In this document: positions 1 to 11,295 of the stretch, in pieces
How the letters are laid out: every line of letters begins with the position of its first letter
Numbering within the stretch: position 1 is the stretch's first letter
NCBI GenBank assembly: GCA_016271365.2
Contig: CM057454.1
Coordinates: forward strand, 1,165,066,055-1,165,130,054
Origin: Neoceratodus forsteri
Lineage: Eukaryota > Chordata > Ceratodontiformes > Ceratodontidae
Direction of reading: 5' to 3'
DNA: 64,000 bases
Position numbers and translations under genes: made by a program
The notes under the pieces: model-generated
Seen by the model: the letters and a program-made list of their open reading frames with translations, nothing else
What the model was told of the DNA's origin: nothing
The model's database searches: none

Positions 1-281
1 GCAAAGCAGCCTGTAATGAGATGGTAATGTTGCTGTTTGCCCATGGATTGCCTGAGTAGGCTCATTTGCATTGCAGTTTTGAATATAGCAAACTTTAGCG
101 CCGGGCAAACTGGATTGCGCCATGCAAACGTGTCAGCACCGCGCAATACTGTAATGTTCCCTTACATGGTTCTGCAGTATTTGGCCTGCACTGTTTGCTG
201 CTGTTATGCTCCACGGCTTTGCTAGCACACGTTACCCACATGGTTTAGCCTTACCTCACTCCACCTCTGTGTGCACTGGGC
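1..281. other. Left flank, no gene recognised
   Basis: I see no coding signature, repeat end or RNA gene here. The sequence is rich in TTTGC and TGCACTG words, and the same flavour returns just beyond the other end of the adjacent CR1 copy (2051-2275). The CR1 may therefore have landed inside an older repeat, but I could not align the two flanks convincingly. Confidence 0.3.
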
Positions 282-2050
282 TACATAGAAACATATAGAA
301 ACATAGACTTTGATGGCAGATAAGGACCACTTGGCCCACCCAGTCTGCCCATTTCCCTACCTATTGGATAAGCTGCAGATTCTAGTTAACCAACAGCCTA
401 CTTCCTGCAACCCCCCACTATAATTGCCTTATGTCTGTCCCATTCATGTTTGAATTCCCCCAATGTTTTAGACCCCACAACCTCTCCAACCTCAGGAAGG
501 CGGTTCCATGCGTCCACCACTCTCTCCGTGAAAAAGAATTTCCTCACATTACCCCTGAGCTGTCCCCCCTCTAACTTTAAATTGTGCCCCTTGTTCTTAC
601 ACATCTCTTTTCTGAAAGATGCTACCCTCCTGGACTTTGTTGATTCCCTTGAGGTACTTAAAAGTTTCTATCATGTCCTCCTCCTCCTCCTTTCATCAAG
701 GGTATACATATTAAGCTCGCTCAGTCTCTCTTCATATGGTTTCTGATGTAGACCCTGCACCATTTTAGTTTCCTCTCTGGACTGCTTCCATGCTGTCTAT
801 GTCCTTGCATAGATGAGGTCTCCAAACTGCACGCAGTACTCCAGATGGGGTCTCACCAACTGTCTGTATAGAGGGATAACCACTTCTTTTTCTACTTGTG
901 ATGCCCTCCCTATGCATCCCAGTATCCCCTGGCTCTCCTTACTGACTTCTCACATTGCTTACCCATCTTTAGGTCATCTGATATGACTACACCCAGATCC
1001 CTTTCCATTATTGTTGTCGTTAGTACCTCCCCTGCTATTGTGTGCTCTTCTCCTGAATTTTTATTTCTCAGGTGCATTACTTTGCACTTCTTTGCATTGA
1101 AACTAAGTTGCCATATGTCTGACCATTCCTCCAACCTTGCCAAGTCCCTTCTCATCCTTTCTACCCCCTCTTGTGTATCCACTCTGTTACAGATCTTTAT
1201 GTCATCTGCAAAGAGGCATACCTTTCCTTCCAGATCCTCTGCAATGTCATCTATAAAGACATTAACGAGGACTTGACCCAGTACTGAGTCCTGAGGTACT
1301 CCACTAGTAACCCCCCTTTCTTCAGAATGTGTTCCATTCACTATTACCTTCTGTGTCCTGTTGTGCAGCCAGTTTGCTACCCAGGCTACCACCCTGGGAC
1401 CCACTTCCAGGCTGGCTAACTTGATTATTAATCTTTTGTGCGGGACTGTGTCAAATGCCTTGCTAAAGTCTAGGTAGGCCATATCCACAGCCCCCCTCCC
1501 CGGTCTATTACTGTGGTCACCCAGTCAAAGAAATTGATTAGATTCATCTGACATGACCTTCCTGCTGTGAATCCATGCAGCTTTGGGTCCTGTGCCCCGC
1601 TGGCCTCTAGGTACTCAACAATTCTTTCTTTCAGAAGTGATTCCATCATTTTCCCCACCACTGAAGTCAAACTAACAGGTCTGTAGTTTCCTGCTTCTGC
1701 CTTGCTCCCACTTTTGTGAAGGGGATTCACATCTGCCCTCCTCCAGTCCTCAGGTACCACCCCATCCTCCCATGATTTGTTAAAAAGTGTGGTTAGTGGT
1801 GTCACTAGGTCCTCCCATAGCTCCTTTAGGATTCTAGGGTGAATCCCGTCAGGCCCCATTGCTTTGTCCACCTTGAGTTTTAGGAGTTCTTTCAGTACTC
1901 TTTCTTCTGTAAATGGACTGGCGTCAACCCCACTATCCAGAGTGCTTCTACTGTTTGGTTTAGGTAACTCCTCCTCTTCTTCTTTTGTGAATACTGAGCA
2001 AAAGTATTCATTCAGTATCTCTGCCTTTTCACTGTCTCCCTCTGCTGTTG
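282..2050 (-). mobile_element. CR1-A, 5'-truncated CR1-type LINE
   Basis: A minus-strand non-LTR retrotransposon fragment covering the reverse transcriptase half of ORF2 and the 3' UTR. Its 3' end lies at about 282-306, where the minus strand reads as short repeats of ATGTTTCT; octamer-like terminal repeats in place of poly(A) are typical of the CR1 clade. The copy is truncated at its 5' end before the endonuclease. CR1-B at 49.8-53.2 kb is a close relative in the opposite orientation. Protein blocks match well and DNA agreement by eye is roughly 85-90 percent where I compared them. No convincing target-site duplication was found, which is normal for CR1. Confidence 0.9.
398..2049 (-). pseudogene. 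CR1-A ORF2 fragment (reverse transcriptase)
   Basis: This encodes the RT and C-terminal part of a CR1 ORF2 protein, which copies element RNA at a nicked target. Visible blocks, in order on the minus strand, are: AMGPDGIHPRILKEL (finger region, near 1860); NYRPVSLTS (near 1670); AYLDFSKAFDTVPHKR (palm motif A, near 1480); TSGVPQDSVLGQ (motif B, normally PQGSVLGP, so Gly to Asp); and the catalytic CLFADDIKIC, which is intact. The C-terminal tail, with TERVVDAWNRLPE, sits near 530. The frame changes around 1470-1490 and 905, and stops occur before the tail, so no full protein can be made. The endonuclease is missing through 5' truncation. Confidence 0.88.
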
Positions 2051-3055
2051 CAGTTTACACTGCTCTCGTTTGCTATGTTCAGTGCTGTCTTATTTGCTGG
2101 GCTATTGTTGCACTGCACTCCCAACCCTGTTTGCATGCCTTTATTTGCACACTATATTCAACTCATTTAGCCCCAGGGCTATTCCTTTGAATATGGCATG
2201 CAAATGGTTCAGGGCTACTTTTACCTGCCGTGTAGTACTATATTTGCCCTGGGCAAAGTTTTATATATCTGGCCCTAGGTAGGCTGGGTTGGCTACTGCA
2301 TAGAAGTTCTTAGTAATGTTTTAAAACAGCATTATCTCTCCCACCCACATCTACAGGGAGGTAGAATAATTGTTTTAAAGTGCCATCCTGAGAAATCACC
2401 TCAATTGAATGACAGGTGTGTATGATCGCAGCCTTCCACCGCATCAGAAAAGTATTCATTCTGCAAATCTTACGAGTGAAAACAGGAAATTTTGCTCACT
2501 TGCCTTCACAGCATGAAAAATAAACAAACTAAACCTCACTGCAGTGTGCTATGATTCAGCACTCAGCAAACCTGGAGAAAAGGACCACAACATAAAAGCA
2601 CCAAAATAAAGAAATGAAAAAGAATACACATTTGTCAACTTTTTTACAAAACCTGAAACGCACAGTTTTTATAGCAATGTTTTTTGAATGTTGCTGCCTG
2701 TTTTACTTGTGAAAACTATTGCACATGAACTCCAACCTTTGAAGAAACAGGTTCTATAAGCTTGCTGACAGGGAAGACTAGACTCTGAGTTCTGGAGATA
2801 ACATTGTCAGCAGCTCTTCACTGCAGTGCATTTAGGGTTGTAAATGGACTTGTAACTTTTAAACAAAGTAAATCAGAGATCTCATTGTTGGCATGAGGTT
2901 AATTGTTCTATGCTGATCCAAATTCTGAAATTTATTGGTGCAAAATATTTTGACTGTAGTCCCTCTTTAATGGAAAGGAGTCCAACCAAAACCCATCCCT
3001 CCACTATCCTTGTAGATGTTTCCTGTGATGTTTTACTGTTATATATATATATATT
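2051..3055. other. Inter-element DNA, nothing recognised
   Basis: About 1 kb of AT-rich sequence with no ORF of recognisable family and no clear repeat end. It closes with a short (AT)n run at about 3041-3055 that abuts the 3' end of the minus-strand L1, so the run may belong to the L1 tail or to its target. Confidence 0.4.
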
Positions 3056-3457
3056 TTTACAGTTAATTTATTTATTAAGTTTTATCCATAACATATAGTA
3101 CAATAGACGTTACTTAAAGTAAGAGAAATCTTGCATTTTATAATAGATATTACACTTAAAGACATATGCATTAGCACAATGTTATGTCAGAATATCATTA
3201 TACTGGATTGTAAGCATAACGCCCTAAAGTTAGAGGGTTTTGTATATTTACTTAAAGCAATGCATTAATTACAGCTTGTACTATAGTAGAACAGTAATAA
3301 AGAAAAAAAAAGAAGAGGAAAAAGAAAAACAGTTCTACTTAGCATATTTGCTAATTTTGTACTAAATGTGAGGAGCTGCATCGGAGATAAATTGTGCATC
3401 TACGTCTGTATTAAGTATATGTCTATTTAGAAAAAGAAAGAAAGAGATTAAGCAAAT

Positions 3458-6400
3458 CTATAACTTATGAGTTTGAAGAAAGTTTAAGTAGTCCTGCCAG
3501 CACATATAAAATTCCTTGAGTCGGTCTGTTATCAAATATGAAATTCTTTCAAGTAAGTAATGAGTCATATTATTTAGAATGTCCTTAAGAGTAGGTATTA
3601 TTTGAGTTTTCCAACGAATTAGTATCATTCTTTTGACTTGCATGAATAAGATCTGCAGCCATTTATGTTGATATTTCGTTAAATTAGTGTTATTGTTTAT
3701 AATTCCTAAAAGGCAGAATTTAGGTTCAAATATAACGTCATGTACAATAATCTTAACTACTAATTTATGGACCTCTTGCCATAAGTTAAATATGGATTTA
3801 CACAACCACAGTATATGTAGAAGGTCCCCATTTGGTAAATTACAGCGCCAACAGTAATTATTGGGTAGTAAACCTATATTATGTAGATGAGACTGTGTTT
3901 TGTACCGTAAGTGTAAGATTTTGAATTGAATCAACCTACTACGCATATCTTTAAAGGAATCATGACAAAGCTTCCAACATTTGTCCCAATGGGAATTTGC
4001 TATGTTTACATTTAATATTCTATTCCATCTGTCTCTAGCAGAGAGAGACTGATTCGGTAGCAAATCTCTGATCTGATTGTATATTTTACTGACTAAGCTA
4101 GAGGGAGTATTGATCCACATATTTATGTATGAGCGGAATGATGCAGACTTATTAATTCGTTGAGAGTTAGAGGATATAGCAGTTCGGATTTGTAGGTACT
4201 TCCAGAATTCTGTCTTGGGAATATTCCATTTAGTTTGAAGATTGGTAAAAGAATTTAATGTGTTACCATTGTCAGTCAGAATATCATTCAAAAAAAGAAT
4301 GTTCTTATACATCCAGTATTTGCTATATATTGGTTTGTTCTCTAGTAAGAGTTTCGGATTACCCCAGATAGGTGTGAAAGGTAAAGGAGAAGGATCAGAT
4401 TTAAGCCATTTGTGCATTTTGAACCAATAATGAATAAATGTATTAATTGTGGGATTTATTTTTAATTTAGGAGATAGTGTAAAGTAAACGAAACTGTTCG
4501 GTGTATGTCCTGAGGACAGAGAAGCTTCCATGTCATATACCATAATGGTACATTATAATTAGGTTTAAGAAACCATTTGATAGTTTGTAGAGGCTTGAAT
4601 GCCCATAGGTAAGCCATATACCATGGTATTCAAATCCACCATGGATCCAATGAGATGTAGTTTAATACGTATTGAACCTTGGTATGTTACCTTCCCATAG
4701 AACTTTATCAATTATTATTCAAAAGAAGGAAGAGATCTTAAGTGGGATACAAGCAAACAAATAGAGAATTTTAGGCGTGATATTCATCTTACTTTGAGAT
4801 ATTTTTCCAAATAGGGATAGGTTCAGATTTTCCATCTATCTAGAGCTGTTTTAATATTTGCAAGTAAAGGACGAAAGTTGTTATCCCATATTTTGTCTAA
4901 ATCAGTTGATATTTTTATCCTAAGTAAGTAATGCATCATGGGACCAGCTAAATCAAGATGTATATTCATAAAAGATTTGCAATGATTATTAAGTGGTAGT
5001 ACCTCAGATTTTTGATAATTAACTGTAAGTCCAGAAAGCCTGGAAAAAAGATTGAGAATATTGTTGAGTGGTTCACCAGATACTTTCAAATCTTCCAACA
5101 AAACCAACATATCATCCGCATATGACAATGTTGTATATTGCCTATGTCCGATACAAATGCCCTTTATATCATTACTCTGTCTGAGAGAGGCGGCAAGAGT
5201 TTCAAGAGCTAAGATAAAGAGAGATAGCGAGAGAGGGCATCCTTGTCTAGTACCCCTTTCTAATACAAAGGACTGTGACAATGTAGAGTTAGTAAGTACC
5301 CTGGCATGAGGTTTTGTATAGAGAAGTTTGATCCAAGAGCAAAATTGGTTGCCGAAGCCAAATCGGGATAATACCAAATAGAGAAAGTTCCAATCTAAAG
5401 AGTCAAATGCTTTTTCAAAATCTATAGCAATGGCTGCTGCTGGAGATTTAAGAGACTTGGCCCTATATATAAGGTTAATTAGGGAACGCAAATGATCAAA
5501 GCCCATCCTTCCCTTAACAAAGCCCACTTGAGATTTGTGAATAAGCTTTGGAATGTATGATTCTATACGATTAGCCAGAATGTTAGCAAAAATCTTGCCA
5601 TCTGTATTAAGCAGAGATATTGGATGATAATTAGTAGGGATGGTTGTATCTTTGTCTTTTTTTGGGAGAATTGTAATAATTGCATCTGTCATAGATTGTG
5701 GTAGATGACCTGTAGTAGAAGATTCATGGAATACCTTACATAGTAAGGGCACAATTGTTCAGCAAGAGGCTTATAAAACTCGACAGAAAGCCATCTCCAC
5801 CTGAGGAACGTTTCAGATTTAAGAGAGGTGAATTGCCTTTTTTATTTCTTTCTGTAGTGAAAGGTGTATCTAAAGAGTGCGTTACATCTTGTGAGAGACA
5901 AGGGAGCGCTAGTTTATCTAGGAAAGAAGAAACATCTAAAGATGATGATAGGTGAGAGGAGGAATAGAGTTTTTATAGAAGGAAGTCATTATCTGATTAA
6001 TAATGGATTCATTAGTTTGGGTTTTCCCGGTTTGATCTTTTAAGGCAGCGATATGACGTTCCATTTGTTGCATTCTAAGTCTATATGCAAGAATTTTACT
6101 CCCTTTCTCCCCACCTTCCCAAAATTTTTGTTTTATTCTTAGTAGTGCGATTTCTGTTTTTCTAGAGAGTAACTCATTGATTTGCATTCGCAACTGTAGG
6201 ATTTCGTAATGCAAATTAAAGGAGGGGTCAGGTTGAGAATTGTTAGAATATAATAATTGTTTTGTTTTCAATAGTTTTTCAAGATTATTGATTTGTTGTT
6301 CCCTAAGTTTCCTCCTATAGGCCGCATAGCTAATAATTTTACCCTTAATGTGACTTTAAGCTTTCCCATGTAGTACCCATAGAAGTATCCTTTGGGTCAT

Positions 6401-7231
6401 TGAGATCTAGAAATTCTTCTATTTGTGTTTTAATCCACGGTAAGAATTCTGGATCTTTAAGCAATAAAGGGTCTAATCTCCATGTGAAGGACTTTGTAGG
6501 AGGGGAACCCCAAGTAAATAGTAGTTTGACTGGAGCATGATCCGATATAATTAATGAAAGGATGTCGACTTCTATAATATTGGCCGTTATTGCAGGAGAG
6601 GTTAGCCAGAAATCTAGTCTACTATAAGACTGATGATGAGGGGGTTAAAAAGTATATTCTCTCTCTCTCTAGGGTGGAGGATTCTCCATATATCGGATAG
6701 GCCCATATCTCGCATTAACTGAGAAATTGTAGCTAAACATTTGGGGTGACAATCTAGTGAGCCATTACTTCTATCCATATATGAATCTAAGGTAAAATTG
6801 AAGTCCCCTCCAATCAGTATTGGATAGTTAACTATGTTTAGTGAAACAAGCAATTGGGTTGACTTCTGAAAAAATTGAGGGTCATCTGAGTTTGGTGCGT
6901 AAATATTAATTATAGTTAATGGCCCTGAAGGAGTATCAAACGTTATAATAATCCATCTACCATCTGAGTCTTTCTGAATATTAGAGGGTATCCATCTCAG
7001 ATTTTTATGTATTAATATAGCAACGCCTCTTTTTTTTGTTATAGCAGATGCTGTATATACTTGACCAACCCAGTCACGTTTTAGTCTATCACTGTCTGTA
7101 TCCAGCAGTTTAGTTTCTTGCAACAATGCGATTTGTATTTTGTGTTTCTTAAGGTAGTTTAAAACCTGTTTGCATTTATTTGGCACATTAAGCCCCTTGA
7201 CATTCCATGTACATAATGTTAAATTAGCCAT
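3458..7231 (-). pseudogene. L1-A ORF2 (APE endonuclease, RT, zinc knuckle), broken
   Basis: A reading track for the L1 endonuclease/reverse transcriptase that performs target-primed reverse transcription. The start ATG at 7231 begins MANLTLCTWNVKGLN (endonuclease Asn block), followed by LLQETKL (catalytic Glu), INIYAPNSDD and IGGDFNF. The SDHAPV block survives only in another frame near 6540. The RT track (4823-5752) has NYHPISLLNTDGKI, AIDFEKAFDSLDW, GTRQGCPLS and an intact SYADDMLVLL. The C-terminal track (3458-4543) ends with a cysteine knuckle, CWRCNLPNGDLLHILWLC (C-x2-C-x8-H-x4-C). Frameshifts or stops fall near 6650, 6350, 5940, 5755 and between 4820 and 4545, so this is a decayed copy with an undamaged RT catalytic box. 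Confidence 0.9.
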
Positions 7232-8576
7232 CTTATGTTATATTTAATCTACTATATACTAATTGTCGTGCCAGGGGACTACAATGCTGACTTGTATTTA
7301 ACAATGGGATACAGAAGAGTTTGTGATAAATATTATTTATATTAAGTATGCTGGCAGGCTTTTTTAAGTCTGACAAACTAGAGAAAAGTATACTTTCTAT
7401 CTGTTTCTCTTCGATGCAGCTCTCTCCAACTATTATAATCCTAACAACATTAAACATCTAAAAGTTGTAACCATAAACTAATACAATCATCTAATAAATA
7501 CAGAGTGGAAAGGTCGGTCTAAGTGTCAGACGTAAAAAGCACTCAAAAAAAAAAAAATTTCTAAGACCAAGACCACCTCTCTGTATTCTAGGACGTAGCT
7601 TATCAAACAGGAAGTAGGATAGTCCCAGGTAAAACAGAGGGAGAGATGCTATCCAGATTTCCTTAGAACAGACACTCAGTCTAAAAGTTTCCAACAAAGT
7701 CTAAATACTATGATTTATAAGCCCTGAAATAGGGTGATTAATATATGTGTCTTTGCTCTTAAAAAAAAAAAAAAAGAAAATATCAAAGGTGGAGGTTGCC
7801 AATAGTGTTACTAAATCTAGCATCACCTCTGGTAAAGAGAGGAAAAAAATCTCCACTAGTAAAGATATAAATGACATAAATGTCATAAAGTAACAAGAGT
7901 TCCAAATGATTCCATATTATTGATCAATTGCCTATAATGAGGGAAAACTAAAATGTTTATATTATTTAACATCCCTTCACATTAAACTATGATCCTTATA
8001 GCGATTTAACCAGTAATTTCTTATGAATTTTTAAACTCTATTCAAATAAGTGCACTTTCCTGATTTGGACTCCTTGTGTGGCTATAACATAATGATGTAA
8101 CTCTTACAATGGAATGCCACGTCAGAGAGATAAAGATTCGTTTTGAAATTATCATAATTGGAGAATACGCTCTCTACATGCCGCCCATCTGCTCACATTC
8201 GAGGTGCGCATTGTACAGACACAACTTCACTTTGGCAAACCCAGCCATCGATTCGATGTTGCCAAGATACATTGAGGAGGAATTCAGCTCCCAATGCACT
8301 TACAAATGCAGTGCGTCAATCAATGAGATGTTTTCTGGTGCAGTTCCCATATTCGAGTCCCGCCACAGCCACATTAGTCCTATTACAGAAATAAAGCCCG
8401 GAGACTATTGGTATCCTAACTTTATATAAAAGCAACCAACATAAAGCATCAGACTTCGGAGAATAATATAAAGGGCCGGGATACCATTTACATGATAGCA
8501 TGATGTGTAATTACTGCACCATCCAGGAGAAAGAGAACAAAATATAGCGCGGTATATTGGGTACCCATATGTGCAA
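7232..8576 (-). other. Spacer between L1-A ORF1 and ORF2
   Basis: About 1.35 kb separates the ORF1 stop (8577) from the ORF2 start (7231). That is much longer than the short spacers of mammalian L1. It contains two A-runs on the plus strand (about 7544-7557 and 7760-7774), but no recognisable protein domain and no clear inserted-element boundaries. It could be a long natural inter-ORF region of this L1 lineage or could hide an old, unrecognised insertion. Confidence 0.45.
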
Positions 8577-9870
8577 TTATCTGGAGTGCTTCAACGGAGT
8601 AGAATCTCCTTTGTATTTGCTCTTGCCCCGACGTTTTTTGTTTGGTGGCTCCATAGATTTGACAGGGGAGCTCTCACCCTCGCATGCCCAGGAGATATCT
8701 AGCCGATCGCGGTCTGCCTTGTCTTTCTCCGGAACACCCGACTCTGCATGAAGGTCATCACTGCATGAAGGTAACTCCTGAAGTATTGCATATTTATTTT
8801 GAACAGATATGTTTGGTATTACTCGTTCATCGGATGTAGATTTGGAGGCGCACTTGCTAGATGATTCAGGACTGCTATTTCATCTTACAAGATGATCCGT
8901 GATGGCAGTTGATTCGTTATGTGTTGCACTGTTCTGCCTCGTCCGTGGCTTGTCAGGGGAGATTAGGTTAATACCCCTTTCCTTCAGGGTATTTATGCTG
9001 CCTGTTTTATCAGCCATAGTAATTATCAGGGGCTCAAGTGTGGGCTGTACTTGTCGGGTCATAGAGTCACTATTACTGTTTACTGAGTAGTTATTCAAAA
9101 AGAACCCGAGAGACTCTGGATTATAGAAGTCTTTAAAAGAATTTCCAATATATACCCGCATGGTCGCAGGGTACCTTAGGGTAAAGCGGAGACCCAGTCG
9201 GTGCATATGTCGTCTGGCATCAGTATAGGCCCTCCGTTTCAGCGACACTTCTTTTGAAAAGTCTCGATATATATAGATATTGTGTTTGTGCCACGTAAGT
9301 TGTCCGATTTCCCTTGCTTTCTGTAGAATTAACTCAATGTTGGCATAATTGAGAAATTTTGCAATTATAGGTCTCGGTCTTTGTTCCGGGGAGGGTTTTG
9401 GGTCTAATGATCGGTGAGAGCGTTCTATTGTAAGCTCATTGCCGGTTTGAAGATGCAATATGTATGGCAACTCTCGTAGTAGAAAAGCTGTGGTATTCTT
9501 ATCTCCGCTTCATAGGGAATCCAAATAACCAGAGGTTATTTCTTCGGTTTCTTTTCTAGGTCCTCTATTTTGACTGTAATTCTTTAATCGCCTCGGTCTT
9601 GAGATCTGATAGTTGTTTTAAAATCTTGTATAGATTCCTCATTAAGGCGGATGTTTTTTCTAGAAGATCAGTCTGGAGACAATGGTTTCCATCATCTGCG
9701 TATTATGTTGTGTAGCAATTTTCAACTCGCTCATATCCGTAGATAATTTGTTAAACATTTCTTCAATTTTCTCCAGTAGATTTGGTTGTTTATCAGAGTG
9801 GGCCACTGTGAGGCCTAGCAGAGAGTTTTTAGGATCTATAGAAGTGTTGAGGATTATAGAGATGATTTAT
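8577..9870 (-). pseudogene. L1-A ORF1 (coiled coil plus RRM/CTD RNA-binding protein)
   Basis: L1 ORF1 proteins are trimeric RNA chaperones that coat element RNA. The N-terminal track (about 9870-9660) is heptad-like, with segments such as LLEKIEEMFNKLSTDMSELK, which fits a coiled coil. The core (9470-8880) has RPRPIIAKFLNYANIELIL and RRHMHRLGLRFTLRYPATMRV, matching the RRM and C-terminal domain of the Transposase_22 family. After a single in-frame stop near 8878, the same frame stays open to 8577 and includes a lysine/arginine patch, NKKRRGKSKYKGD, that looks like a nuclear or RNA-binding tail. At least one stop or frameshift also separates the coiled coil from the core. Confidence 0.82.
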
Positions 9871-9995
9871 ACCAAAAAAAAAAAAAAATAATATTCACAG
9901 CTGCTGTAATACCTCTCCTTACTTTGTTCTCATGAATAAACTGTTATTTGTGGCTTAGATAGCAGAGGATGATGCTAGATGTAGTTTATTAGTGA

Positions 9996-10046
9996 GGAGC
10001 TCTGCAGTTAAACCTCCATCTTGCTTGGTGTCAGGCCACGCCCCCT
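9996..10046 (-). promoter_or_regulatory. L1-A 5' end with YY1-like CAAGATGG motif
   Basis: On the minus strand the first bases of the element contain CAAGATGGAGG (plus-strand 10013-10023). In human L1 the motif CAAGATGG at the very 5' end binds YY1 and sets the transcription start. Here it lies about 25 bases from the inferred 5' edge, in the same position and orientation. Function in this genome is inferred only from that similarity. Confidence 0.5.
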
Positions 10047-11000
10047 ATATTTTTTTTAAATATAAAATTTACATGTTATGCTCCCACACTGCTCTGGGTC
10101 TGCCCAGCCCCCTGCTCCTTCCTTTCAACTCTACGAGGCTGCCCACCTCCCAATGCTGGAGTCAGGTTGAGCCAGATTCACTTTCCACCTCCTTCTGTGC
10201 GCAGAGGCAGGGGTTTCTCTGCTGGAGGAGCAACAGACAGTGGTGAGGGTGGAGCCCAAGTGTGCCTGGTCCATCCTGCACGGAGAAAGGCTTTTCTTTG
10301 TTCTGGTGCCGAGTCATGTCTCTTTTGAATGCCGGCACTTGAAACCCATGTGTCATGCTTGCGGAGCCTGCAGAGGGGCACTCCATCACCCCCCCCAGCT
10401 GCACTGTCAGTTCACTGCCACCTGTGGTCACTAAGGTGACAGTGTCATGGCGGCTGCAGCAACCTTCCCCTCCCCTCCTCCTCAGAAGAAAGCATCCCCC
10501 AGGACATTCAATCTTTCTCCTTCAGCTAGCAGTTTGTGACTTGACCTCCTTCCCCAAAACTTGAGTCACCAATATCTTCAGCGACAGCATTACTGCTGCA
10601 CCAGTGGACCAGCTGTGGTGTCATTGCTCTTCAGTAACTCATCTGGGTTTGTGCTTGGACTCAAGTTGATTGCACTCTCTGTGTTAGGTAATGCTTCCTC
10701 TTCTGAACCCCACCAACACTCCAAAGATTCTGCCCATGTCTTCTTGTTTTCTTTTCCAGCTTTAAAAACAAACAGCCTACTGGAGTCTACCGTCTTAACC
10801 CCTTCAAACAACAGAATCATATCCCACTCAACTAACTCTTCTCCTTAAAGAAGAGGTCCAGCTGCTGTCAAGTCTCTCCATCACCAGGGAGTGTGGTGCA
10901 GGACCCCAAACAGCTCAGCAGAGCATGATGCCCAGATATCCAGAGGAATTAACAGAGCAAGCAAAATCGAGGCACTGGTGATCCTCGGTCACATCAGTTG
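10047..11000. other. Inter-element DNA, no gene recognised
   Basis: GC-richer sequence with several short open frames on both strands (for example 10162-10431 minus and 10561-10848 plus). None has a family signature or supporting start context. I see no terminal repeats. It may be decayed 5' sequence of a LINE, but this could not be shown. Confidence 0.35.
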
Positions 11001-11029
11001 CACAGGCATACTGTAGATTCTTCTTCCGT

Positions 11030-11295
11030 TACCCTTCTAAAGAAACCAAAGACATAGTTCCTGTCCAACTTCAACAACTGGTTCATAAAACAGCACGTGC
11101 AACAGAGGGTTAGATTATATGCCACCTTTGACCTAGTTCTCAGTAGAGGAGATGTAGAATGGATATCTCTAGTGTGGATATCAAAACACTAGTGGGAGGC
11201 AGTGACCACAACTGAATACACTTCTCCCTGGGAGCAGAGAAGGCTAGCTGGGCCTCAGCCATCAAGACCCAGAACTTCAAAAACCCAATGTAAGG
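11030..11295 (+). pseudogene. Possible LINE endonuclease remnant
   Basis: In shifting frames the plus strand shows FDLVLSRGDVEWIS followed by GGSDHN-IHFSLGAEKA. The pattern is a hydrophobic strand, then Ser-Asp-His, which is the C-terminal catalytic part of an APE-type LINE endonuclease. Several stops interrupt it and no reverse transcriptase follows. The match rests on two short motifs, so the family cannot be assigned. Confidence 0.35.

Larger units (their letters stand above)
3056..10046 (-). mobile_element. L1-A, near full-length L1-type LINE
   Basis: An approximately 7-kb minus-strand L1-type retrotransposon with a 5' UTR (about 9871-10046), ORF1 (8577-9870), a long spacer (7232-8576), ORF2 (3458-7231) and a 3' UTR (3056-3457). 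The 5' edge reads GGGGGCGTGGCCTG on the minus strand, followed within 25 bases by a CAAGATGG motif. The 3' UTR ends in an A-rich stretch containing AATAAA-like words, next to an (AT)n run. Neither ORF is intact. An exact target-site duplication could not be fixed because both flanks carry TATATTTTT. Confidence 0.85.

Noticed and set aside
8350..8366. TTCGAGTCCCG, resembling a tRNA T-arm
   Set aside because: The rest of a tRNA fold is missing. It lies inside the L1-A spacer.
3041..10055. TATATTTTT at both edges of L1-A as a target-site duplication
   Set aside because: The word is low-complexity and the left copy lies in an (AT)n run, so the match cannot be trusted.
10162..10848. Cluster of overlapping open frames on both strands
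   Set aside because: The frames are short, overlap each other on opposite strands, and none has a recognisable motif.
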